5,571 nucleotides of DNA from Pseudomonadota bacterium (GTDB lineage: Bacteria > Pseudomonadota > Gammaproteobacteria > Burkholderiales > Burkholderiaceae_F), in the NCBI GenBank assembly GCA_021823635.1, contig JAKANT010000148.1, positions 1-5,571 of the forward strand, written 5' to 3'. Below the pieces are notes generated by a model, which had not been told where the DNA came from, did no database searches, and worked only from the letters and a program-made list of their open reading frames with translations. Below are positions 1 to 5,571 of this stretch, piece by piece; position 1 is the stretch's first letter, and each line of letters begins with the position of its first letter. The translations under genes and the position numbers were made by a program.

Positions 1-882
1 GCGAAGGAAGTGTTGGTATTGAACTCGCTGCCGAAGGCCGATTCTGGCAAGCGCACCAACGTGCCGATCCGCGGCGTGCCGCCGCAGGGCTTGGCGCTGC
101 GTCCGCACGTGCGAATCGTCGCCGGGCGGATGTTCCGGCCGGGATCGAACGAAATCGTGGTCGGCGCCGCGGTGGCGCGGCAGTTCGCCGGCGTGGAAAT
201 CGGCGCGTCGCTCGCGTTCGCGCAGCGGCAGTGGACGGTGGTAGGCGTGTTCGACGCCGGCCGCACCGCCTTCGATTCCGAGATCTGGGGCGACGTCGAG
301 CAACTGCTGCAGGCATTCCGGCGCACGACGTATTCGTCGGTCCTCGCGCAGCTCGCCGCGCGCGAAGACTTCGATGCGCTGGCCGTACAGCTCGCCGCCG
401 ACCCGCGCCTGACGGTGGAGGTCAAGCGCGAGCGCAAGTTCTACGAAGACCAGAGCCGCTCGCTTTCGAACTTCATCAACTACCTGGGCGTGACGCTGAG
501 CGTGATCTTCTCGCTCGGTGCGATGATCGGCGCCGCGATCACGATGTACGCGGCGGTGGCCAACCGCAGCGCCGAAATCGGCACGTTGCGCGCGCTCGGA
601 TTCCGCCGGCGCGCGATCCTGGCGGCGTTCCTCGCCGAGGCGCTGCTGCTGGCGGTCTCGGGCGCCGCGGTCGGGCTGCTGGCGGCCTCCGCGCTGCAGG
701 CGATCACGATCTCGACCACCAACTTCCAGACCTTCTCCGAGCTCGCGTTTTCCTTCGCGCTGACGCCGCAGGTCGTCGTCCAGAGCCTGGCCTTCGCGCT
801 GGCGATGGGCTTGGTCGGCGGCGTGCTGCCGGCGCTCAAGGCGGCGCGCATGAACATCGTCGACTCGCTGCGCGCCGACTGA
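1..882 (+). CDS. MacB/FtsX-type ABC transporter permease, C-terminal part (5' end cut by window)
   Basis: The reading frame is open from base 1, and the GTG at base 10 is an internal valine rather than a convincing start, so the gene begins upstream. 293 residues are visible, out of roughly 380-410 expected for a four-helix FtsX-like permease. The missing part should carry the first membrane helix and the start of the periplasmic domain. Visible residues 1 to about 140 look like the end of a MacB-type periplasmic core: GR-F-PGSNEIVVG around 42-55 and TVVGVFDAG at 79-87. The FtsX domain follows, with helices near 161-187, 205-231 and 256-278. The cytoplasmic signature EIGTLRALG sits at 192-200, after the first of these helices, and the protein ends in the usual A-x-x-x-x-I-V-DSLR tail. 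Such permeases pair with a MacB/LolD-like ATPase in lipoprotein, peptide or drug export or in mechanotransmission across the inner membrane. The ATPase is presumably upstream. The substrate cannot be told. Confidence 0.9.
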   Translation, partial: AKEVLVLNSLPKADSGKRTNVPIRGVPPQGLALRPHVRIVAGRMFRPGSNEIVVGAAVARQFAGVEIGASLAFAQRQWTVVGVFDAGRTAFDSEIWGDVEQLLQAFRRTTYSSVLAQLAAREDFDALAVQLAADPRLTVEVKRERKFYEDQSRSLSNFINYLGVTLSVIFSLGAMIGAAITMYAAVANRSAEIGTLRALGFRRRAILAAFLAEALLLAVSGAAVGLLAASALQAITISTTNFQTFSELAFSFALTPQVVVQSLAFALAMGLVGGVLPALKAARMNIVDSLRAD

Positions 883-942
883 TGGCGCGGCAGCTGGATC
901 GAACGTGAAGCGGGTATGCTTGCGCGCCGTCACGACCGCACG

Positions 943-947
943 AGGAG
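943..947 (+). promoter_or_regulatory. Ribosome-binding site of tctC
   Basis: AGGAG lies 6 bases before the ATG at 954, within a longer purine-rich run (GAGGAGA). This is the only strong Shine-Dalgarno match at a gene start in the window. It supports both the ATG at 954 and independent translation initiation for the first gene of the transporter operon, whereas tctB and tctA lack such a site. Confidence 0.75.
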
Positions 948-953
948 ACGAAA

Positions 954-1919
954 ATGAATCGACGCGAGTTTTCGCTGGCTGCCGCGGCTTTGGTGGGTGC
1001 GCAGGCCGCGGGGTTGACGCCGGTGCAAGCACAGCAGCTGGGCGCGCTGAAGATGATGATCCCGGCCAATCCGGGCGGCGGTTGGGATCAGACGGGGCGG
1101 GCGCTCGCCGCGGCGCTGCAGAGCGCGAAGCTGGTGCAATCGGTGCAGTTCGAGAACAAGGGGGGCGCGGCCGGCACGTTGGGGCTGGCGCAGTTCGTCA
1201 ACGCCGCCAAGGGCGATCCGAACGCGGTGATGATCGGCGGCATGGTGATGGTGGGCGGCATCATCCTGAACAAGTCGCCGGTGGACCTTTCGATGGTGAC
1301 GCCGATCGCACGGCTGACCAGCGAATACGAAGTGATCGTGGTGCCGTCGAAATCGCCGCACCAGAAGCTCGCCGACCTGCTGGCGGCGTTCAAGGCCAAC
1401 CCCGGGTCGGTGTCCTGGGGCGGCGGCTCCGCCGGCGGCACCGACCACATCCTGGTGGGCTTGATCGCGAAAGCAATCGGCGTGGATCCGGCCAAGGTCA
1501 ACTACGTGCCGTTCAAGGGCGGCGGCGAGGCGGTGGCGGCGATCGCCGGCGGCCACGTGACGGCGGGCGTCTCCGGCTTGGGCGAGTTCAGCGAACACAT
1601 CAAGGGCGGGCGCATGCGTGCGCTCGCGGTGTCGGGGCCGTCGCGCGAGGAAGGCATCCCGACGCTCAAGGAGCAGGGCGTGGACGTCGTGCTCGGCAAC
1701 TGGCGCGGCGTGTTCGGCGCGCCCGGCATCAGCGCCGCGCAGCGCGACGCGCTGGTCAAGGCGGTGAAGGCGGCGACCGAGACGCCGGCGTGGAAAGAAA
1801 CCCTGCAGAAAACCGGCTGGACGCCCTGGTTCCTCGGCGGCGACGAGTTCAAGGCCTTCCTCGAGGAAGACACCAAGCGCATCGCGGCGATCATCGAGTC
1901 GCTGGGGCTGAAGAAATAG
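954..1919 (+). CDS. tctC: Tripartite tricarboxylate transporter periplasmic receptor (TctC/Bug family)
   Basis: A 321-residue periplasmic solute receptor of a TTT transporter, the usual length for the family. The N-terminus carries RREF at 3-6 before a mildly hydrophobic Ala-rich stretch (8-20) and a VQA cleavage site at 24-26. This resembles a Tat signal peptide, though Sec export is also possible. The mature protein begins near Gln27 and shows family hallmarks: the IPANPGGGWD loop at 36-45 (the P-x-x-P-G-G-x-x-D ligand-loop motif), ENKGGAAGTLG at 67-77, the GGGSAGGTDH loop at 156-165, and YVPFKGGGEA at 184-193 followed by an A-I-A-GG-H-V segment. The second Gly-rich loop and the PFKGGGEA segment are the parts that contact ligand in known Bug structures. 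The start is fixed by a good Shine-Dalgarno sequence 6 bases upstream. It is first in a tctCBA set and ends 11 bases before tctB. Ligands of the family include citrate, other di- and tricarboxylates, aromatic acids and some amino acids. The specific ligand cannot be read from sequence. Confidence 0.95.
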   Translation: MNRREFSLAAAALVGAQAAGLTPVQAQQLGALKMMIPANPGGGWDQTGRALAAALQSAKLVQSVQFENKGGAAGTLGLAQFVNAAKGDPNAVMIGGMVMVGGIILNKSPVDLSMVTPIARLTSEYEVIVVPSKSPHQKLADLLAAFKANPGSVSWGGGSAGGTDHILVGLIAKAIGVDPAKVNYVPFKGGGEAVAAIAGGHVTAGVSGLGEFSEHIKGGRMRALAVSGPSREEGIPTLKEQGVDVVLGNWRGVFGAPGISAAQRDALVKAVKAATETPAWKETLQKTGWTPWFLGGDEFKAFLEEDTKRIAAIIESLGLKK

Positions 1920-1930
1920 CGCGGGCCGCG

Positions 1931-2431
1931 ATGCGCGCGCCGCTCGCCGAGTGGTTGCTTTCGGCCGGCGTGCTCGCGCTGGGTATTGGCGCGGCCGTCA
2001 CCACCGCGCGGCTGCCGGGCGCGGGCGGCTACTCCGGCATCGGCCCCAACTTCATGCCGGCGGTGGTCAGCGCCGGGCTGATCGTCTGTGGGTTGTGGCT
2101 GCTGGTGGAAGCCGCCACCGGCGGCTGGCGCCGCGCCGCCTCGCACGATCCGGCCGAGCGCGGCGAACACCCCTTTTACGCACCGGGCTTCCTGTGGGTG
2201 AGCGCGGCGCTGTTCGCGCACATGGCGCTGATCAACCGCGCCGGTTTCGTGATTGCCGCCACCGTTCTGTTCGCGCTGGTGGCGCGCGGCTTCGGCAGCA
2301 AGCGTTTGCTGCGCGACGCGGCGATCGGTGCTGCTATCGCGCTCGCGATCTTCCTGTTCTTCGTGCGCTTCCTGAACGTCAACCTGCCGGCCGGCTGGCT
2401 CTATCCGCTGCTGGGCGGCGCCGGCCTCTGA
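1931..2431 (+). CDS. tctB: Tripartite tricarboxylate transporter small membrane subunit TctB
   Basis: A 166-residue integral membrane protein, typical in size for TctB, the small and poorly conserved subunit that accompanies TctA in the inner membrane. Hydrophobic segments lie near residues 8-27, 42-62, 86-102, 104-120 and 130-148. The third and fourth are nearly continuous and the loop at 64-85 is charged. The conserved C-terminal feature is visible as NVNLPAGWLYPLLG at 149-162. The same frame stays open far upstream through tctC, but that extension is Arg/Gly-rich and antiparallel in character to any TctB, so the ATG at 1931 is the sensible start. No Shine-Dalgarno sequence precedes it. With tctC ending 11 bases earlier, translation by coupling or reinitiation is likely. 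Its role is supported by both sequence and position between tctC and tctA. Confidence 0.92.
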   Translation: MRAPLAEWLLSAGVLALGIGAAVTTARLPGAGGYSGIGPNFMPAVVSAGLIVCGLWLLVEAATGGWRRAASHDPAERGEHPFYAPGFLWVSAALFAHMALINRAGFVIAATVLFALVARGFGSKRLLRDAAIGAAIALAIFLFFVRFLNVNLPAGWLYPLLGGAGL

Positions 2432-2432
2432 C

Positions 2433-3923
2433 ATGCTCGAGACCTGGCAGGCGTTATGGCAGGGGTTCGGTGTCGCGCTGACACCGATCAACCTGTTTTG
2501 GGGTTTCGTCGGCGTCACGCTGGGCACCTTCGTCGGCGTGCTGCCGGGCGTGGGGCCGGCGCTCACCGTGGCGATGCTGCTGCCGCTGACGGTCAAACTC
2601 GACCCAACCGGCGCGCTGATCATGTTCGCCGGCATCTACTACGGCGCGATGTACGGCGGTTCGACCACCACGATCCTCGTCAACACGCCGGGCGAGTCGG
2701 CCTCCATCGCCACCGCGCTCGAAGGCAACAAGATGGCGAAGGCCGGACGCGCGGGTCCCGCTCTGGCCACCGCCGCCATCGGCTCTTTCGTTGCCGGCAC
2801 GATCGCGACCGTACTGCTGACGCTGCTCGCGCCGGCGGTGGTGGAAATCGCCCTGCGCTTCGGACCGGCCGAGTATTTCGCGCTGATGGTGTTCGCGTTC
2901 GTGACGGTGGCGGCGGTGCTCGGCGCCTCCACCGTGCGCGGGCTGGCGATGCTGTTCGTCGGGCTGCTGCTCGGGCTGGTCGGCATCGACGAGCAGACCG
3001 GACAGCAGCGCTTCGCCTTTGGCGTGCCGGAGTTACTCGATGGTATCGACGTGGTGGTGCTGGCGGTCGGCTTATTCGCGGTCGGCGAGGCGCTGTACGT
3101 GGTCGCCTACCAGAGCCGGCTCGAGGAGAAGATGGAGAAGATGTCGGGGTCGCTGTGGATGTCGCGCGCCGACTGGAAGCGCTCGTGGCCGGCCTGGCTG
3201 CGCGCCACCGCGATCGGCTTTCCGTTCGGCACGATCCCGGCGGGCGGCACCGAGATCCCGACCTTTCTTTCCTACGCGGCGGAGAAGAAGCTCAGCAAAC
3301 ACCCGGAGGAATTCGGCCGCGGCGCGATCGAAGGCGTGGCCGGCCCCGAAGCGGCCAACAACGCTGCGGCCTCCGGCGTGCTGGTGCCGCTGCTGACGCT
3401 CGGCATCCCCACCTCCGCCACCGCGGCCATCCTGCTGGCGGCGTTCCAGAACTACGGCATCCAGCCCGGGCCGCTGCTGTTCCAGTCGCAAGCCTCGCTG
3501 GTGTGGGCGCTGATCGCGAGCCTTTATATCGGCAACGTGCTGCTGCTGGTGCTCAACCTGCCGCTGATCGGCATCTGGGTGAAGGTGCTCGCGATTCCGA
3601 AACCGCTGCTGTACGGCGGCATCCTCGTGTTCGCGACGATGGGCGCTTACAGCCTGCACCAGTCGGCGGTCGATCTCATCACGCTTTACGTGTTCGGGCT
3701 GCTCGGCTTCGCGATGCGGCGCTGGGATTTCCCGGTCGCGCCGGCCGTGATCGGGTTGATCCTGGGTCCGCTCGCGGAATCGCAGTTCCGAAGGGCGCTG
3801 GCCATCAGCCAAGGCGACCCGAGCGTGTTTTTCACGTCGCCGCTGGCGGCGACGATCCTGGCGATCACCGCCGCGCTGCTTGCGCTGCCGTGGGTGGCGC
3901 GCCGGCTGCGGCGTTCGGCCTGA
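2433..3923 (+). CDS. tctA: Tripartite tricarboxylate transporter large membrane subunit TctA
   Basis: A 496-residue permease subunit, full length for TctA (about 500). It forms the transport path in the inner membrane and is driven by the ion gradient rather than ATP. Family motifs are present in both pseudo-symmetric halves. The first half has G-V-LPGVGPALT at 35-45, the IYYGAMYGGSTTTILVNTPG block at 68-87 and an EGNKMAKAGRAGPAL segment at 97-111. The second half has FGTIPAGGTEIPTF at 265-278, GVAGPEAANNAA at 301-312, LGIPTSATAAILLAAF at 323-338 and YGIQPGP at 341-347. About ten or more hydrophobic segments span the protein. One point to note is Thr327 in the GIP-x-S loop, where many members have Gly. 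The ATG lies one base after the tctB stop and has no clear Shine-Dalgarno sequence, so translation is probably coupled. It is the last of the three transporter genes. Confidence 0.96.
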   Translation: MLETWQALWQGFGVALTPINLFWGFVGVTLGTFVGVLPGVGPALTVAMLLPLTVKLDPTGALIMFAGIYYGAMYGGSTTTILVNTPGESASIATALEGNKMAKAGRAGPALATAAIGSFVAGTIATVLLTLLAPAVVEIALRFGPAEYFALMVFAFVTVAAVLGASTVRGLAMLFVGLLLGLVGIDEQTGQQRFAFGVPELLDGIDVVVLAVGLFAVGEALYVVAYQSRLEEKMEKMSGSLWMSRADWKRSWPAWLRATAIGFPFGTIPAGGTEIPTFLSYAAEKKLSKHPEEFGRGAIEGVAGPEAANNAAASGVLVPLLTLGIPTSATAAILLAAFQNYGIQPGPLLFQSQASLVWALIASLYIGNVLLLVLNLPLIGIWVKVLAIPKPLLYGGILVFATMGAYSLHQSAVDLITLYVFGLLGFAMRRWDFPVAPAVIGLILGPLAESQFRRALAISQGDPSVFFTSPLAATILAITAALLALPWVARRLRRSA

Positions 3924-3980
3924 GTGCGATCGACCGCGCCGGCGGGAACCGCGCTGCTGCTCGCCGATCGAAGATCGATC

Positions 3981-4868
3981 ATGCTTGGTCCTGCCCTGCG
4001 CCTGCTCGTCGTTGCGGCCGCGATCGGTGTCGTGGCCACCGGCTGCGCCACGCTCGATGCGTGGCAACGGAGGGCGATCTTCCAGACCGAGGCGGCGAAA
4101 CGCTTCGTCGCCGACGGTCCGCCGGCCGGCGTCGAATCGTTCGATCTGCGGCTTGCCAACGGCGATACCGTCAACGGCTGGTACGCACGCGCCAACCGCG
4201 CCGATGCGCCGACCGTGCTGTTCCTGCATGGGGCTCGCCGCAACCTGGTCGGCAGCGCGTCGCGCATCGAGCGCTGGCGCGTGATCGGCTTTCACGTGCT
4301 GGCGATCGACTATCGCGGCTTCGGCCGCTCCAGCGCGCGGCTGCCGAGCGAAGACAGCGCGCTCGAAGACGCGCGCGCCGCGTTCGACGAGCTGATCCGC
4401 CGCGAGCCGGACCCGAGCAAGCGCTTTTTGTACGGCTACAGCCTCGGCGGTGCGCTGGCGATCGCGCTGGCTGCCGAGCGCGACGGCCTCGCCGGCGTGG
4501 TGGTCGAAGCCTCGTTTACCAGCATCGGCGACATCGTGCGCCATTCGAAGTGGGGTTGGCTGCCCGGCATCACGTGGCTCGTCACGCAGCGGTTTGACTC
4601 GGCGGCGCGCATCGGCCGCGTGAACGAGCCGCTGTTGTTCATCCACGGTACCGAAGACCGCATCGTGCCGCACGCGATGAGCGACCGCCTTTTCGAGAAG
4701 GCGCAGGCGGTGCCGCCGGAACTGAAACGCGTGGTCAAGATCGAGGGCGCGCGCCACTACGGCGCGATCTCGCTCGGCGGCGAAGCGTACGTGCGCGCGG
4801 TGCGCGACTTCACGCACACGGCGAGCGAAGCCGCGCTGCTGGCAGCGAGCGCGGCGGCGGTGCGCTGA
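3981..4868 (+). CDS. Alpha/beta hydrolase (BEM46/ABHD-like), probable lipoprotein or membrane-anchored
   Basis: A 295-residue serine hydrolase from the ATG at 3981. The N-terminus is short and basic, then hydrophobic (residues 5-20), then VATGC with Cys22 in a lipobox-like position. If it is lipidated, Ala23 at +2 would not retain it in the inner membrane under the E. coli sorting rule. The following WQRRAIF (28-34) resembles the segment after the membrane anchor in BEM46-type hydrolases. Fold landmarks are the oxyanion strand VLFLHG (79-84), DYRGFGRSS (110-118), the nucleophile elbow GYSLGG with Ser154, the acid loop HGTEDRIVP with Asp226, and GARHYG with His259. The triad is therefore complete. 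The tail (282-295) is Ala-rich. A GTG at 3924 directly abutting the tctA stop would add 19 residues, including charged ones, ahead of the signal; the later ATG with a weak GAAG at 3970-3973 fits better. Same-strand placement 57 bases after tctA suggests co-transcription. The substrate is unknown: an ester, thioester, amide or lipid is possible. Confidence 0.88.
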   Translation: MLGPALRLLVVAAAIGVVATGCATLDAWQRRAIFQTEAAKRFVADGPPAGVESFDLRLANGDTVNGWYARANRADAPTVLFLHGARRNLVGSASRIERWRVIGFHVLAIDYRGFGRSSARLPSEDSALEDARAAFDELIRREPDPSKRFLYGYSLGGALAIALAAERDGLAGVVVEASFTSIGDIVRHSKWGWLPGITWLVTQRFDSAARIGRVNEPLLFIHGTEDRIVPHAMSDRLFEKAQAVPPELKRVVKIEGARHYGAISLGGEAYVRAVRDFTHTASEAALLAASAAAVR

Positions 4869-4869
4869 G

Positions 4870-4886
4870 ATCGGCCGCCGGCCGCG
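4870..4886. terminator. Short GC-rich inverted repeat between convergent genes (weak terminator candidate)
   Basis: The 24 bases between the two convergent stop codons contain CGGCC-GCC-GGCCG at 4872-4884, a 5-bp perfect stem with a 3-base loop. An alternative pairing, CGGCGG (4855-4860) with CCGCCG (4875-4880), overlaps the end of the hydrolase gene. Neither is followed by a run of T on either strand, so this does not look like a classical intrinsic terminator. GC-rich inverted repeats also arise by chance at this base composition. Its position alone makes it the only candidate for ending the two converging transcripts. Confidence 0.2.
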
Positions 4887-4892
4887 CGCTAC

Positions 4893-5571
4893 TTACTGGA
4901 TGAAGCGCGTGTCGGCGAGCTTGGAGAGGTCCGGGATCTGCTTGATGATGCCGACCTCGAGCAGCAGCTCGGCAGCCTCTTTCGAGAAGGCCTGAAATTC
5001 GCCGGCGAAGAACTTCCTGTTCGCCTCGCGGTCCTGCCAGCGCAGGTATTTCTGCGACGCTTCGAACTGCTCGGCCGTCTGTTTCACGTCGGCGCCCATG
5101 ATCGCGAAGCTCTTCCTCGGCTCCGCCTTGATCATCTCCAGCGCCTCGAAATACGAGTCGGCGAGCGCCTTAGCCGCTTTCGGATTCTCTGCCAAGAACT
5201 TCGGCGTGCAGCCGAACGTGTCCATCACCATCGGATAGTCGAGCGTGGTGGCGATGATCTTGCCGGCTTCGGGTTTCGCGCGCACGGTCGACAGGTACGG
5301 CTCGTAGGTCATCGCCGCGTCCAGTTCGCCTGCGCCGGCGACGAAGGCGTTGGCGGCGGCCTGCGGCTCGAGATTGACGATCTTGACATCTTTGACGCTC
5401 AGCCCGTTTTTCTTCAGGAACCAGGCGAGCGTGAAGTACGGCGCCGTGCCAGGCGCGCTTGCGGCCACGGTCTTGCCCTTCAGGTCGGAGATCTTGTTGA
5501 TGTGATTGCGCACGACCATGCCGTCGGCGCCGTAGCTCTTGTCGAGCTGAAAGATCTGCGTGGTGGCCACC
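4893..5571 (-). CDS. ABC transporter substrate-binding protein, NMT1/SsuA/TauA-like, C-terminal part (5' end cut by window)
   Basis: The minus-strand frame is open to the window edge and ends in TAA at 4895-4893. The GTG at 5570 is only an in-frame valine, so the start and signal peptide lie outside. About 225 residues are visible of some 320-340 expected. From the first visible full codon, the family pattern is clear: YGADGMVVRN at 13-22, then I-x-DLKGKTVAASAPGT (27-42), PYFTLAWFLKKNGL (44-57), a V-N-x-E-x-x-A-A-x-AFVAG stretch (65-79) and DAAMTYEPYLS (84-94). This is the periplasmic type II binding-protein fold of the nitrate/sulfonate/taurine/thiamine-precursor receptor group. The C-terminal lobe is rich in Lys, Glu and Phe and ends in LADTRFIQ. 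Ligands in this group are diverse (sulfonates, nitrate, pyrimidines, aromatic acids), so no symbol is given. Cognate permease and ATPase genes are not in the window. It converges on the hydrolase and belongs to a separate transcription unit. Confidence 0.9.
   Translation of the reverse strand, partial: VATTQIFQLDKSYGADGMVVRNHINKISDLKGKTVAASAPGTAPYFTLAWFLKKNGLSVKDVKIVNLEPQAAANAFVAGAGELDAAMTYEPYLSTVRAKPEAGKIIATTLDYPMVMDTFGCTPKFLAENPKAAKALADSYFEALEMIKAEPRKSFAIMGADVKQTAEQFEASQKYLRWQDREANRKFFAGEFQAFSKEAAELLLEVGIIKQIPDLSKLADTRFIQ

Noticed and set aside
892..920. Possible promoter for tctC, with TATGCT at 915-920 as a -10 element
   Set aside because: The -10 match is 4 of 6, and no acceptable -35 hexamer lies at 16-18 bases spacing. 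A promoter in the 71-base gap is plausible but cannot be located from sequence.
883..953. Terminator or small gene between the FtsX-type permease and tctC
   Set aside because: No stem-loop with a T tract and no short frame with a convincing start was found. The gap appears to hold only the tctC leader.
905..1930. N-terminal extension of tctB through the tctC region
   Set aside because: The frame is open, but the encoded sequence is Arg/Gly-rich and unrelated to TctB, and it would overlap all of tctC. TctB has its normal length from the ATG at 1931.
1502..2635. Minus-strand open frame opposite the end of tctC and all of tctB
   Set aside because: The translation is low-complexity (Arg/Gln/Ala/Pro-rich) and antisense to supported genes. 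It has no domain or ribosome-binding site.
2456..4597. Long plus-strand open frame (about 710 codons) overlapping tctA and the hydrolase in another frame
   Set aside because: Its translation is Arg/Gly/Ala-dominated with no domain, and it crosses the boundary between two clear genes. It is a composition artefact.
3072..4817. Long minus-strand open frame (about 580 codons) opposite tctA and the hydrolase
   Set aside because: It is antisense to two well-supported genes. Its translation is Arg/His/Gln-rich low-complexity sequence with no recognisable domain, as expected for shadow frames in GC-rich DNA.

Overview
The window is GC-rich chromosomal DNA, with strong G/C bias at third codon positions. 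It is densely packed with transport genes. The tctC-tctB-tctA cassette with a 'Bug'-type periplasmic receptor is most typical of Betaproteobacteria, particularly Burkholderiales and relatives, where this receptor family is greatly expanded. That taxonomic call is inference from gene content and composition. No ribosomal or other phylogenetic marker is present.

Layout, left to right. Bases 1-882 (+) hold the C-terminal three quarters or so of a MacB/FtsX-type ABC permease, cut by the window start. After a 71-base gap with a good ribosome-binding site come three tightly packed genes of a tripartite tricarboxylate transporter (TTT): the periplasmic receptor TctC (954-1919), the small membrane subunit TctB (1931-2431) and the large membrane subunit TctA (2433-3923). 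The spacings are 11 bases and 1 base, so the genes are very probably co-transcribed and translationally coupled. A further 57 bases downstream, on the same strand, lies an alpha/beta hydrolase with an N-terminal lipoprotein-like signal and a complete Ser-Asp-His triad (3981-4868). It converges, across only 24 bases, on the C-terminal part of an NMT1/SsuA/TauA-type ABC substrate-binding protein on the minus strand (4893-5571), cut by the window end.

Functionally, TctC should capture a carboxylate (or another small organic acid) in the periplasm and hand it to the TctA/TctB membrane complex, which imports it using the ion gradient. The envelope-anchored hydrolase next to it could release such an acid from an ester or amide, but this link is only contextual. 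The flanking ABC permease and ABC receptor belong to other transport systems whose remaining subunits lie outside the window.

No RNA gene, mobile element, CRISPR array or significant repeat was seen. Most of the window is ordinary transport-gene territory. The hydrolase beside the TTT operon is the observation most worth following, and nothing here clearly amounts to an undescribed system.
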